Assembly: GCA_021286855.1 (NCBI GenBank)
Contig: JAJTBO010000012.1
Span: forward strand, 1 to 64,000
Length of the DNA: 64,000 nucleotides
From: Hyphomicrobiales bacterium
GTDB taxonomy: Bacteria > Pseudomonadota > Alphaproteobacteria > Rhizobiales > Ancalomicrobiaceae
Reading direction: 5' to 3'
Under the pieces are notes generated by a model that worked only from the letters and a program-made list of their open reading frames with translations, did no database searches and was not told the origin of the DNA. This document shows positions 1 through 8,240 of this stretch, piece by piece. A program made the translations under genes and the position numbers. Positions within the stretch are counted from its first letter, which is position 1. Every line of letters begins with the position of its first letter.

Positions 1-351
1 ATGCTCTTACCCGACGACTTCATCCTCGGGCAGACGGTCCCCGCCGGAGGGATACCCTTCACCCGCTTCCTCGCCGATGGACGCGTCTGTCTCTCCAACA
101 ACGCGGCCGAGCGAGCCCTCCGCGGCATAGCCTTGGGCAGGAAATCCTGGCTGTTCGCGGGTTCCGACCGTGGAGGTCAGAGGGCCGCGACGATCATCAG
201 CCTGATCACCTCGGCCAAGATGAACGACGTCGACCCTCAGGCATGGCTGGCCGACGTGCTCGCGCGCATTGCCGAGCACCCGGCGAACCGGCTCGACGAA
301 CTGCTTCCGTGGGAATGGAAGAAGGCTGCACCCGCCCGCTCCGCGGCCTGA
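1..351 (+). mobile_element. IS66-family transposase, C-terminal remnant
   Basis: This encodes the C-terminal part of an IS66-type (TnpC) transposase. The stretch SNNAAERALRGIALGRKSWL followed by FAGSDRGGQRAA is the characteristic end of the IS66 catalytic domain, and the tail ending LLPWEWKK is the usual short IS66 C-terminal domain. IS66 transposases are around 500 residues; only about 116 are in the window, so either the gene continues to the left of position 1 or only this end survives. The ATG at position 1 coincides with the window edge and is not a supported start. It ends about 30 bp before an acyltransferase gene that lacks its 5' end, so this transposon end probably broke that gene. 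Confidence 0.85.
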
Positions 352-378
352 AGCAATCAGCCGGGGGCCTTCGGCGGA

Positions 379-1290
379 GGGATACGCAAAATCGATCGCA
401 TCCGCTTCTGGTTCGCACGAGGCTTGAAGATTTATCCGACGTACTGGCTCATCGTCGTCTGCCTATTGCTGTTCGATTCCGCCACGCGTCATGCGTTGGT
501 GAGCCAATTCCATCATTTCGGCGTATGGATCTCGATGTGGGCGGTCCTGTCCAATCTGTCGATCTTCGGCCTTGATGGACTGCTCTTCGTCGGAGTGGCG
601 CCGGACGGGCCGTGGCTGCTCCATTCGCTCGCGGAAGCGGCGTCGCCGCCATTGCATTGGCTGATCGTCGTCTCGCCAGCATGGTCGCTCAGTCTGGAAT
701 TGGTCTTCTATATTTTGGCACCGCTCATCGCAAAGCTACGCACAATTCATCTCGTCGGATTGTTTATTGCCAGCATGGTCGCTCGTATCCTGGTCTATCG
801 ACTTGGCTACCAAGACGATCCATGGTCGTACAGATTTTTCCCGTTCGAATTGGCGTGGTTTGTCGCAGGTATGATTTCTCATAGATTATATAGATCAAAG
901 ATACTGCTCAGCAAGAAATTTTTATTAATTCCATTTTTGTTGATTTTACTTTTTCCATTGCTACCACAAAGTTCGGTGTCGGGATTGAATCTGACGGCGA
1001 TGTTCTTGATCATGTCGACAGCATTGGCGTTGCCGGCATTGTTTTCGGCGTCGCGCGACAGTTGGTTCGACCGGTCTCTCGGCGAACTCTCCTATCCGAT
1101 TTATCTGGTTCATGTCCCGGTCATCATACTGTTGTCGGGCAGAGTAATAGATATGAACAATAAGATAGCCGCAACTATTATAATAGTGCTTGTCTCTGTT
1201 GCGATTTCTTTTGCAATCGAAATGCTCTTCGAGCGTCGAGTGAAGCCATTTATTATGTCTAGAATCAAATTGAAAAACCAAACCGAATGA
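379..1290 (+). pseudogene. acyltransferase family 3 protein, 5'-truncated
   Basis: This is a polytopic membrane acyltransferase of the OafA/YrhL (acyltransferase 3) family, which transfers acyl groups to surface sugars. The reading frame is open from just after the IS66 stop, but no ATG sits at a plausible start. The translation from about 379 reads through RIRFWFARGLKIYPTYW, which matches the internal arginine-rich loop of the family and not its N-terminus. At least 50 to 60 residues are missing, including the first membrane helix with its conserved histidine. The rest has about eight hydrophobic segments and the typical PAWSLSLELVFY and ELSYPIYLVH motifs. The last 150 bp are AT-rich. It is probably inactive. 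An in-frame TTG at 424 exists but would start inside the conserved loop. Confidence 0.75.
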
Positions 1291-1415
1291 CCTGAGCTCC
1301 TATTTTTGTGAAGGATCGGATCTGGCTGGAGTGGTTTGGAGTCGATGATGTGCAGTAGGGGGTGCGCCAAATGTCGTCGACGTGCATGTCCTCCGGTTGC
1401 GGGGAGCATGCGACG

Positions 1416-1560
1416 CGGTCGATCGTGCGCCTGAACAGCTGCGCCATCGATGAGCGCATTCTGCGCACGGTGTCGGTCAACTTCGCGGCGAGCGGGGTGA
1501 AGCACCGGAACAACGGCCTTCGGGGTGGCCGAGACGGCAAATATGGTCGACGCTGAGTTC
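1416..1560 (+). pseudogene. remnant of an HKD (phospholipase D-like) nuclease gene
   Basis: Bases 1441-1516 align with 9631-9706, inside the intact HKD nuclease gene at 9272-9805, at about 80 percent identity by eye. The translated segment AIDERILRTVSVNFAASGVK corresponds to VIDEHILRTGSANFTASGLK. The catalytic HxK of the intact copy has become RxN here, and the downstream reading frame is lost. It is a decayed paralogue lying outside the integrated element, and is the main evidence that an older, related element once occupied this site. Confidence 0.7.
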
Positions 1561-1648
1561 GGGCGAGCCGGCGAAGCTTCCGAACCGTTACCGGCAGACG
1601 CCTTCGAGTAGAGGCGCTGACACTGCGTTTCCGCTCGATCCCCTCGGC

Positions 1649-1850
1649 ATGACCGCCGCTCGATCCGAACGCCGCAGTGTCATCGAGCTCGCCGATCCGG
1701 TCGACCTGCGGCCTCGGGAGTGGATCGCTCACGCCGCGATGCTGTGGTTCGCCGACGCCGCATTTGATGAAGCGGCTTCATGCTCCGCCGGGGCGTGGTC
1801 GTCGCGATACGAATCGGGCGAAGATCGTCCGCAGATCGAAGGAGGGATGC
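1649..1850 (+). pseudogene. decayed copy of the small gene at 9843-10040
   Basis: The first 45 codons encode VIELADPVDLRPREWIAHAA and closely match the intact 65-residue protein at 9843-10040 (VIEIADPVDLRPLEWIAHAA). After the AFDEAAS motif the similarity moves to another frame (around 1780-1850, VVVAIRIGRR against VVTMRLGARV), so a frameshift broke the gene. It follows the HKD nuclease remnant in the same order and spacing as the intact pair. Function is unknown for both copies. Confidence 0.65.
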
Positions 1851-2019
1851 TTTCTGGATCCTCCGACCAGAAGTGGCGGCCATGCCGGCACTCGCTCCAG
1901 GGGGGGGCATTCGCACCGAGGACGACGTATCGACCCGCGAGATCGAGGTCGAGATCTCACGGGGCGCCATCGAAGCGCGCAGATAGGCGCGAGCGGCCAA
2001 TAACTCTATGAATTCACTC

Positions 2020-2049
2020 GATGAAATAGAATTGGCTGGGGGACCTGGA
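2020..2049. other. attachment site, outer copy (att, left)
   Basis: Bases 2033-2049 (TGGCTGGGGGACCTGGA) are an exact copy of the 3' end of the tRNA-Gln gene, including the CCA complement, at 10238-10254. The similarity extends 13 bases further left: 2020-2049 and 10225-10254 match at 28 of 30 positions. This direct repeat bounds the integrative element. The extended match outside the tRNA part implies that the sequence to the left was itself an element end of the same family. Confidence 0.9.
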
Positions 2050-2058
2050 CCCAGTGAA

Positions 2059-2144
2059 GGTACGAACCTAACCTCTTGACAATGAATAAAGAAAATAAGA
2101 TTCAGTAGCTTAGGGTACGAAAAGTAGGACAATTTGAGGTACGA
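2059..2144. promoter_or_regulatory. candidate integrase arm-type sites, left arm
   Basis: The heptamer GGTACGA occurs three times in this stretch, at 2059-2065, 2114-2120 and 2138-2144. It occurs again in a regular tandem array just inside the opposite end (10166-10196). Repeats restricted to the two ends of a tyrosine-recombinase element are what arm-type integrase binding sites look like. The third copy overlaps the TTG codon at 2134, which argues that translation of the integrase begins downstream of it. Assignment as arm sites is inference. Confidence 0.55.
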
Positions 2145-2163
2145 AGACGTGCCAATAAGGCGG

Positions 2164-3543
2164 ATGCCAAAATACCTTGAGCGTATGAACAATGGCGGCT
2201 GGAGGGTCAGCGTTGCCGTTCCGAAGGAGCTTCAATCGGTGATCGGAAAGACCCGTCTGAAGCGGTCGTTGGAGACGCACAGCGAGGCTGAGGCCGAGCG
2301 TCGAAAGCATGCGGTGGTGGCCGATTTCCTTGCCATGATCGAAACGGCGAAGGCTGGTGCATTGCCCGAAGTGGCGGTCAAGGTTCTGCCCGCTCGAAAG
2401 ACCCGTAGCCTCACCGAGCTTGCTTTGGACCTGCGAGAGTCGGTGCAATCCCAAGACGTCGGGACAGAGGCACGGGATCTTGAAGAGATGGGGGTCTATC
2501 TGATTGCTGATGAGATCCGAGGCACACCTGTTGATACAGACGAAGAACACGACGAGCCGATCTACGATCCCGTGAAGGAAACAAAGGCGGGTGAGTTCGT
2601 CAAAGTAGCCCTTGGGTTCGCTACGCCCATTCGGTTGCCTCTGGAGAAGTTTCATTCCGAAGGGTTGTGGAACAGCAGAACCAAGCAGGACAGTGAAAGG
2701 GTCGTGCGTTACCTGGAGGAGTGGTGTGAGACGGAAAGAATTAGCCTCACTGTTGAAGCAGTCACCCGTCGAGTGGCGGGCCGTTTCATTGGCGACTTGA
2801 AGGCAAGTACGGCGAGGCCGCTGACAAATAAGACGATTAACAAGTATCTAACGTGTCTTTCGTCGTATTGGTCATGGCTTGAGCGTCGTGGTTACCTGAA
2901 AAGAGGGGAAAATCCTTGGAAGGGGCAGTTCTTACCAAAGGAGAGGGCGGAGGAGGGGCAAAGAGAGCGCCCGTTCACCGATGAAGAGGTCAAGGTTCTT
3001 CTCGGTGGGAAACCAAATCAAGGTTATGTTCGGTCCCTGATGATGATTGGCGCGCTGACGGGTGCTCGTATCGATGCGATCGTCAGTCTGAGGGCGCGTG
3101 ACATCACTGAAGAAGGCTTCCGTTTTAAGCGACAGAAGCGGGAGGCTGCTTCTCGTATTGTTCCAATACACTCGGCACTTCAGGATGTTGTTGCGGGTCT
3201 ATTGAAGGGGAAGAGCCCTGACGATGACCTGTTTCCGGAATGCCCTCCTGTGGGTGCGGAGAAGGCGCAGGAACGTTCGATGCCGGCTGTGAAGGCGTTC
3301 AGCTACTATCGGCAGAAGGTCGGCGTTGTCGACAAAGTGGCCGGGAAGCGGCGTGATCTCGTCAACTTCCACTCGTTCCGCCGGTGGTTCATCACCAAGG
3401 CTTATCAGGCTGGTCAGCCCCAGATCGCCATCGATCTCGTGGTCGGCCACAAGCCAATGAGCATCGCCGGAAGCATCTATCTCGGTGGACTGACGAATGA
3501 GCAGCTACGCGCCTGCGTCGAGGCGGTGCAACTGCCGGATTAA
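2164..3543 (+). CDS. tyrosine-recombinase integrase
   Basis: This is the site-specific recombinase that inserts and excises the surrounding element at tRNA-Gln. It has about 459 residues. The N-terminus (MPKYLERMNNGGWRVSVAVP) resembles the DUF6538-type arm-binding domain common in alphaproteobacterial integrases, followed by a core-binding SAM-like region and the catalytic domain. Catalytic residues are visible: Arg302 in ALTGARIDAI, His403 and Arg406 in HSFRRW, His429 in VVGHKP and the nucleophile Tyr439 in SIYLGG. I chose ATG 2164, preceded by AAGG, over the in-frame TTG at 2134 because the TTG overlaps a candidate arm site. The gene lies 115 bp inside the left att copy and is followed by a good terminator. 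It looks intact. Confidence 0.92.
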   Translation: MPKYLERMNNGGWRVSVAVPKELQSVIGKTRLKRSLETHSEAEAERRKHAVVADFLAMIETAKAGALPEVAVKVLPARKTRSLTELALDLRESVQSQDVGTEARDLEEMGVYLIADEIRGTPVDTDEEHDEPIYDPVKETKAGEFVKVALGFATPIRLPLEKFHSEGLWNSRTKQDSERVVRYLEEWCETERISLTVEAVTRRVAGRFIGDLKASTARPLTNKTINKYLTCLSSYWSWLERRGYLKRGENPWKGQFLPKERAEEGQRERPFTDEEVKVLLGGKPNQGYVRSLMMIGALTGARIDAIVSLRARDITEEGFRFKRQKREAASRIVPIHSALQDVVAGLLKGKSPDDDLFPECPPVGAEKAQERSMPAVKAFSYYRQKVGVVDKVAGKRRDLVNFHSFRRWFITKAYQAGQPQIAIDLVVGHKPMSIAGSIYLGGLTNEQLRACVEAVQLPD

Positions 3544-3584
3544 CTGAAATCGAGTTTATCCCACATATGGGCTGAAGACGCCGG

Positions 3585-3616
3585 GCCGCTCCTCATCGGG
3601 GCGGCTCTTCTTTTTT
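3585..3616 (+). terminator. rho-independent terminator after integrase
   Basis: An 8-bp stem (GCCGCTCC at 3585-3592 with GGGGCGGC at 3598-3605, one G-U pair) and a 5-base loop are followed within a few bases by six T residues. It lies 40 bp after the integrase stop codon. Confidence 0.85.
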
Positions 3617-3668
3617 CGTCATCTCATACGAGGACACCCCACTGATCGACACATCGAAGCGCCGCCCC

Positions 3669-3854
3669 ATGCCGGGGACGAAGGCGATCAACATCACGCT
3701 CGGGCCTGCGGAACTCGACCGCATCGACCGCCATGTGGCGCACATCCGAGAAGCCCGACCTCAACTCCGCCCCAGCCGCTCGCTGGTCATCGCCGAAGCC
3801 CTTGCCCTTCTGGTCGACGATCAACGCCCCGTCTGGTCCTGGCTGGACGACTGA
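3669..3854 (+). CDS. small ribbon-helix-helix-like DNA-binding protein
   Basis: This 61-residue protein has the layout of a CopG/Arc-type ribbon-helix-helix domain: a short beta strand (KAINITLGP), a first helix (AELDRIDRHVAHI), a turn and a second helix starting SRSLVIAEALALL. Such proteins bind operator DNA as dimers. It sits between the integrase and the ParB-like gene, so it may act as a directionality factor or as a repressor of the element; that is inference. ATG 3669 has no clear ribosome binding site, and a slightly upstream non-ATG start cannot be excluded because the frame is open there. Confidence 0.65.
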   Translation: MPGTKAINITLGPAELDRIDRHVAHIREARPQLRPSRSLVIAEALALLVDDQRPVWSWLDD

Positions 3855-3954
3855 AACCACCCGCACCTGTCTCATGAGACCCCCTCGGCTGGCTCAAAAA
3901 GCCAGTAGATGGATGAGATAGGGTGAAGTAGAACCAACTCAACAAATACAACCC

Positions 3955-4881
3955 ATGATGAACATCGAACCCCAAGAACTCGACTACACCACCGACGAAC
4001 CGTCCCTCGACGCTCTCACCTTCGCCGAAGCCTACGCCCTCCTCGAAAGCGCCCTCAAGGCAGCCCACGGGGCTCCTTCTCGGGAGACCCTTCCCACGCT
4101 CCCGAAGGCGCTCCACCACAGCCGCTTGAAGATCGTCCCGGCGCTCTTCCAGCCCCGCATCGAGAAGGAGGACCGTGACCACGTCGCCGAACTCCACTCC
4201 GCGCTCATCGAAAGCGGCAAGCTCGATGCCGTGAAGGTCTTCCCGATCGGGGATGACGTCTACCTCATCGACGGTCACCACCGTGTCGCCGCCTACAGGG
4301 AAGCCGAGGAAGCCCGTGAGAGCGACGGCATGATCCCCGTCAGCTACCTCACCTCCCGCATCCTCGACGACGCCATCGCCTACGCAGCGAAGGAGAACGC
4401 CAAGGCCCGCAAGAGGTTGGAACGATGGGAACTCTCTGCGTGGACGTGGGAGATCGTGAAGAGCGAGACCCGCCTCTCCAAGGCCTGCATCGCCAAGCTC
4501 ACGGGAACCTCGGAAGCGACCATCGGCCGAATGCGGCCCATCTTCCGTCGCATCAAGGAAGCCACCGCCACCGATCCTCGCTCGACGATCGGCTGGGAGC
4601 GGTGGTCGTGGCCCAGCGCCATGAAGTGGGACAAGGATCACATCCCTCCCACCATGGACGACGACGCAGAGACGAAGGCCCTCCAACGCCTCTACGCCAA
4701 GTTCTCCAAGGCCTTCGGTCCCTTGATCAGCAAGAGCCCCGAACGGATCTTCCGAGCGATCATGCAGGAGAACCAGCACGCAGCCGAACGCTTCATCCTC
4801 GCTGCCCGTCAGGATGGGTTCCTCGAAACCGCCCTCGAAAACCTCGGTGAGGAGGACGACGACGAAAACGACGACTTCTGA
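3955..4881 (+). CDS. ParB/Srx-fold protein with helix-turn-helix
   Basis: This is a 308-residue protein with a ParB N-terminal (ParB/sulfiredoxin) domain at about residues 55-140, ending in the signature DDVYLIDGHHRVAAYREAEE, in which the GHHR box forms the nucleotide-binding patch of the fold. A helix-turn-helix follows (SKACIAKLTGTSEATIGRMR, about residues 178-200). The tail is highly acidic. ParB-type proteins segregate plasmids with a ParA ATPase, nick DNA or regulate transcription. No ParA is present in the element and no parS-like repeats were obvious, so a regulatory or DNA-modifying role is as likely as partitioning. ATG codons at 3955 and 3958 are both possible starts. Confidence 0.8.
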   Translation: MMNIEPQELDYTTDEPSLDALTFAEAYALLESALKAAHGAPSRETLPTLPKALHHSRLKIVPALFQPRIEKEDRDHVAELHSALIESGKLDAVKVFPIGDDVYLIDGHHRVAAYREAEEARESDGMIPVSYLTSRILDDAIAYAAKENAKARKRLERWELSAWTWEIVKSETRLSKACIAKLTGTSEATIGRMRPIFRRIKEATATDPRSTIGWERWSWPSAMKWDKDHIPPTMDDDAETKALQRLYAKFSKAFGPLISKSPERIFRAIMQENQHAAERFILAARQDGFLETALENLGEEDDDENDDF

Positions 4882-5075
4882 CCTGAACGGCTTCCCTGGC
4901 GCAGTTTCGAAAAGGGTCTGACGCAGGGAAGCGAACCAACGTCACAATATCCACATTCAAAGAAGCTCTCTCGACCAGAGATCAGACAGTCTAGGCCGGG
5001 AGAGCAGACACAGAAATACGCTTCTCTTCCCCAATATGTGTGGTATTATGAAGACGAAAGGCACAACATGTAGCG

Positions 5076-5627
5076 TCATAAACTCGACAATGACCTGAAC
5101 ACCGATCGAACAGATACACCGACCTTCGTGGCGACTTCATCCGCAGTCAATCCTTGCGCCTTCAGTGCCCTGATCTCATCCGTCTTGTCCCTCGCCGTGG
5201 GCTTCCGCCCCTTGTACTTCCCCTCGGCCTTCGCCTTGGCGATGCCCTCCCGCTGCCGTTCGAGCATCATCTCTCGTTCGAACTGAGCGACCGATCCCAG
5301 CACGTTCATCATCAGCTTGCCCGTGGGCGATGCCGTGTCGAGATCCATGGCGAGGATGCGCAGGCTCGCACCCTTCGCCTCGATCCTTGCGACGATCTCC
5401 ATGAGATCCCGCATCGACCGGGCGAGACGATCGAGCTTCGTCACCACCACGACGTCACCCTCCCGGATGAAGTCGATGAGGGCGTTCAACTCCTTCCGAG
5501 GGGCGACGGAGGACACCTGTTCCTCGAACAGCTTCTCACACCCCGCCGCAGTGAGATCCCTGCGCTGGGCATCGATGCCTGCGACCTGTTCCGTTGTGGA
5601 GGTCCGGGCGTATCCCACGAGCATCAT
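5076..5627 (-). CDS. serine recombinase (resolvase/invertase family)
   Basis: A small serine recombinase of 183 residues. It begins MMLVGYARTSTTEQ, with the catalytic serine at residue 10 and Arg8 of the YARxS motif. The second active-site arginine cluster is in KLDRLARSMRDL (about residues 64-75), and ASPTGKLMMNVLGSVAQFER gives the usual dimer-interface region. The C-terminal end has a short Hin-like helix-turn-helix (LTADEVATKVGVSVRSVFR). Length and architecture fit Pin/Tn3-type enzymes. It faces the ParB-like gene across 194 bp. It could resolve dimers or invert a segment, but no paired inverted crossover sites were seen. It looks intact. Confidence 0.93.
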   Translation of the reverse strand: MMLVGYARTSTTEQVAGIDAQRRDLTAAGCEKLFEEQVSSVAPRKELNALIDFIREGDVVVVTKLDRLARSMRDLMEIVARIEAKGASLRILAMDLDTASPTGKLMMNVLGSVAQFEREMMLERQREGIAKAKAEGKYKGRKPTARDKTDEIRALKAQGLTADEVATKVGVSVRSVFRSLSSL

Positions 5628-6059
5628 GACGGCGGCTCCATCTCTGCCATTAGGTTCTAAGACAGAGAATCACACCGCCTGCCAGAATGCAATGACCATT
5701 CTTGTGGCACATTTCCTGGCACGTTCTCGCCCCTCGCTGTCACAGACACTGGGGCAAGGTCCAATGGCACACCACGAGGCGCTGGGGAGTCCACTGACGG
5801 GCACCGAGGAAGAGGACAAGGGCTTATGCCTGCTTCTGAAAACGCCCCTCAGTGAGCATCCGAGGCGGCACACGGGGGAATCTCGATCTTCCCTATGATC
5901 CGAATGCCCTCTCAGACTTCTTCACCAAACATCCGCTACTCACGACCCGCTGCCGCTGATGATCTTGTCGCCTTGGCAACTCACGGGCATGATGAATTTA
6001 AAATTAAAATCCTACATAGATTCCCTGATGCGTCCGGCATATTTGGAGGACACACAGTC
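5628..6059. other. non-coding stretch with a possible gene fragment
   Basis: No complete gene is visible between the serine recombinase start and the small membrane protein. A plus-strand frame ending near 5960 reads protein-like (NLDLPYDPNALSDFF then TKHPLLTTRC) but is closed by a stop codon about 35 codons earlier and has no start. It may be the C-terminal scrap of a lost gene that I do not recognise. The right end, from about 5985, is AT-rich and probably holds the promoter of the gene at 6060. Confidence 0.4.
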
Positions 6060-6311
6060 ATGGCGCATTCTACTTCTTCGGAGCGGCGATTAGCCAAATA
6101 CATATTCGCTGCTGCAGTCGTAATTCTTATGTTGAAATTTCCAATTTACTCAGTGTTATTCGTGGCATTTGCTTTGATTGCCCTCATTGAGTACGCATCA
6201 ATTGCTGGATTTTTTCAAAATATCCACCGAAATGGCGAGTGGAAATATAATCTTGCTATTGCCGTTCTCATGATTCCAATTGCTGTACTGGTATCTCGGG
6301 CGCTACTCTAG
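6060..6311 (+). CDS. small membrane protein, unknown
   Basis: An 83-residue protein starting MAHSTSSERRLAKYIF with three hydrophobic segments (about residues 13-30, 31-50 and 63-82) separated by a short polar loop (FFQNIHRNGEWKYN). I do not recognise the family. The start at 6060 is chosen because GGAGGA lies nine bases upstream; the longer open frame from 5895 has no such signal and an unconvincing N-terminus. Base composition is AT-richer than its neighbours. It precedes the first Rha-type gene, so it could be another cargo gene of the same array. Confidence 0.6.
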   Translation: MAHSTSSERRLAKYIFAAAVVILMLKFPIYSVLFVAFALIALIEYASIAGFFQNIHRNGEWKYNLAIAVLMIPIAVLVSRALL

Positions 6312-6394
6312 ATCTGATCAAGACCAGACGCACCCCGACCAGAAGACGGAGACTACCGGGCCTCGCCTCGTGAGCGCACCTGAATGTTCCCCTG

Positions 6395-7405
6395 GTGAAC
6401 GCTCTCACGAAGACCCTCACCGCCTCCTCTCCCACCACCATGTCCAGCCTGGAGATCGCCGATCTCACCGGGAAGCTCCATCTCCACGTCATGCGGGATA
6501 TCCGCGAGGTGCTGGAAGCCCTTGGGGAGGGAAAATCCAAATTTGGATCTTCCTACCACAGCGGGAACCGCGAGTACCCCTGCTACCTGCTCCCCAAGGA
6601 TCTCGTGTTCACCCTGGTGACCGGCTACTCGATCCCGCTGCGGGCGAAGGTGGTGACCCGGTGGATGGAGCTTGAAGAGGCTGCCTACGCTGCCCCTGCC
6701 GCTGCTCTCCCGGCCCCCTACGCTGTCCCTCAGTCCTTCGCCCAGGCCCTCCAGCTGGCTGCCGATCAGGCGAAGCTCATCGAGGAGCAGGGCGAACGGC
6801 TCACCATCGCCGAACCGAAGGCTGCCCTCGTCGATCGCACCTTCAAGGCCGAGAACGGCGTGAGCATCCGGGACCACACCGATCGCCTCCCTTCCCATCG
6901 TCAAGACGAATCGATCCCACCTCTTCGATTCAAAATACCGATTGGACACAGAACACCCGTCTCGAGGACAAGAGACCGGCCCGCTCGCTCGCATTCAACG
7001 AGCACTTCGGGAAAGATCTCATCAAACGGGAGAAATAGAATGTCCTTCATCGACGGTAGCAGCATCGAAATCACAGGCGTGGGCGACGGAATGATCGGTC
7101 GACATGACTACTTCGGCTACAGTCCTCGCCACTTCTTTGACGCCTGCACCGATCTCAGCGGATGGGGCGAGAGTGACGACTTCATCGGCCTCGCCGTCTT
7201 CATCGGAGACTTCTTCGTCTTCGTTGCTCCCCCTCACGGGTCCGTCGTTACGACCCGCACCGCTCGCCTGCGGTGGTTGCTCACGGCTGCCCCGGTCCTC
7301 CTGGTGACCCTCCTCGTGAAGGCTACAGCCACCCGCGTGCTTTGCCCGTTCGCCAAGATCGGCAGCACCTTGCTTCGTCGCCTCGCCGGCCTACAGACGA
7401 TCTGA
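6395..7405 (+). CDS. Rha-type phage regulatory protein, run on in frame into a membrane protein
   Basis: Residues 15-95 resemble the phage Rha/antirepressor N-terminal domain (SLEIADLTGKLHLHVMRDIR and later SIPLRAKVVTRWMELE). Residues 118-165 resemble the start of a KilA C-terminal domain (LTIAEPKAALVDRTFKAENG), which then stops abruptly. Rha proteins interfere with phage or host repressors. The frame continues without a stop for another 180 residues that do not belong to the family, and from 7040 these look like a separate membrane protein. The start is GTG 6395. This looks like a truncated regulator whose 3' end was replaced by foreign sequence in the same frame. Whether a fused 336-residue protein is made is unknown. 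Confidence 0.6.
   Translation: MNALTKTLTASSPTTMSSLEIADLTGKLHLHVMRDIREVLEALGEGKSKFGSSYHSGNREYPCYLLPKDLVFTLVTGYSIPLRAKVVTRWMELEEAAYAAPAAALPAPYAVPQSFAQALQLAADQAKLIEEQGERLTIAEPKAALVDRTFKAENGVSIRDHTDRLPSHRQDESIPPLRFKIPIGHRTPVSRTRDRPARSHSTSTSGKISSNGRNRMSFIDGSSIEITGVGDGMIGRHDYFGYSPRHFFDACTDLSGWGESDDFIGLAVFIGDFFVFVAPPHGSVVTTRTARLRWLLTAAPVLLVTLLVKATATRVLCPFAKIGSTLLRRLAGLQTI
7040..7405 (+). CDS. small membrane protein embedded at the 3' end of the Rha frame
   Basis: An internal ATG at 7040 has GGGAG nine bases upstream and would give a 121-residue protein beginning MSFIDGSSIEITGVGDGMIG, with two hydrophobic segments (DDFIGLAVFIGDFFVFVAPP and RWLLTAAPVLLVTLLVKATA). I do not recognise it. It shares the frame of the preceding Rha-type segment, so it could be translated alone, as a fusion, or both. 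Its end is followed by GATCTGACC and the next Rha-type gene. Confidence 0.45.
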   Translation: MSFIDGSSIEITGVGDGMIGRHDYFGYSPRHFFDACTDLSGWGESDDFIGLAVFIGDFFVFVAPPHGSVVTTRTARLRWLLTAAPVLLVTLLVKATATRVLCPFAKIGSTLLRRLAGLQTI

Positions 7406-7418
7406 CCGAAAGACGGAG

Positions 7419-8198
7419 ATGGGGACTGGTCTCACGAAGACCCTCCCCACCACCCCGATCGTCCACACCGAAGGACGCCGCGTATACGCCACGAGCAAGG
7501 ACGTCGCCGCCTATTTCGGGAAGGAGCATCGCAACGTCCTTCGGGACATCGAGGATCTCCTCCTCGCCTCGGCCAAGGCCATTGCGCTCAATTTTGAGCC
7601 CATTGAGATCCCCGTCCGCGTCGGCTTCGGAACTCGGATGGATCGAGCCTACCAGATGGATCGAGACGGCTTCACGCTCCTCGCCATGGGCTTCACGGGG
7701 AAGAAGGCGCTGGCCTTCAAGCTGAAGTACATCGCTGCCTTCAACGAGGCCGAACGGCGTCTGAAGGAGCTTGAGGCGAAATCCCTACTCGACAACCAAA
7801 GATCGATCTGCATGGTTGTCGGGTCTCCAGGGGGAACGACCATGCAGCACGTCAAGATCTTCGCCGTTGTCGGATTGGGCATCTTCCTCGGAGCCTGCGC
7901 CAAGCGGGTTGACGCCATCGTTCCGGTCGATATCCCGATGGCTGCTTACCAGAACATGAGTTGCCAAGCGCTCGCACAGGAACAGATCAAGGAACAGACG
8001 ACCCTCGCTTCTCTGTCTGAACAGCAGAACAGCGCTGCGACAGGCGATGCGGTTGGCGTCTTTCTCGTCGGCGTCCCCGTGTCGAGCACGTTCGGCGGCG
8101 ACAAAGAGGGTTTAGTAGCAGTAAGCAAAGGTAAGGTGACTGCAATCGATTCGGCGATGAAGAGCAAAAACTGCGTGACGTCGGCTTCGGTGAAGTGA
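7419..8198 (+). CDS. Rha-type phage regulatory protein, run on in frame into a lipoprotein
   Basis: Residues 18-115 match the Rha family well: RRVYATSKDVAAYFGKEHRN, VLRDIEDLL, YQMDRDGFTLLAMGFTGKKA and KLKYIAAFNEAE. The start region shares TCTCACGAAGACCCTC with the previous Rha-type gene, giving the same LTKTL beginning. The family domain ends near residue 125, and the open frame then continues into an unrelated lipoprotein whose own start is at 7842. The ATG at 7419 has GGAG directly before it, closer than usual. This is the second regulator in the array whose 3' part has been replaced by a different coding sequence. Confidence 0.65.
   Translation: MGTGLTKTLPTTPIVHTEGRRVYATSKDVAAYFGKEHRNVLRDIEDLLLASAKAIALNFEPIEIPVRVGFGTRMDRAYQMDRDGFTLLAMGFTGKKALAFKLKYIAAFNEAERRLKELEAKSLLDNQRSICMVVGSPGGTTMQHVKIFAVVGLGIFLGACAKRVDAIVPVDIPMAAYQNMSCQALAQEQIKEQTTLASLSEQQNSAATGDAVGVFLVGVPVSSTFGGDKEGLVAVSKGKVTAIDSAMKSKNCVTSASVK
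7842..8198 (+). CDS. small lipoprotein, unknown
   Basis: A 118-residue protein starting at ATG 7842 with an excellent ribosome binding site (AGGGGGAA, six bases upstream). It begins MQHVKIFAVVGLGIFLGACA, a type II signal peptide with lipobox LGAC, and the mature part is mostly polar with one glycine/valine-rich stretch (GDAVGVFLVGVPVSSTFGG). It is probably anchored in the outer or inner membrane. I do not recognise the family. The gene lies in the same frame as the preceding Rha-type segment but has its own translation start, so it is probably made separately. Confidence 0.7.
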   Translation: MQHVKIFAVVGLGIFLGACAKRVDAIVPVDIPMAAYQNMSCQALAQEQIKEQTTLASLSEQQNSAATGDAVGVFLVGVPVSSTFGGDKEGLVAVSKGKVTAIDSAMKSKNCVTSASVK

Positions 8199-8240
8199 TC
8201 GACTGCAAAGCTCTTCGACTTCCTCGGACACTCCGTTCGA

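Noticed and set aside
2134-2163. TTG 2134 as the integrase start
   Set aside because: It coincides with a repeated GGTACGA motif of the element ends, and the family sequence begins at ATG 2164.
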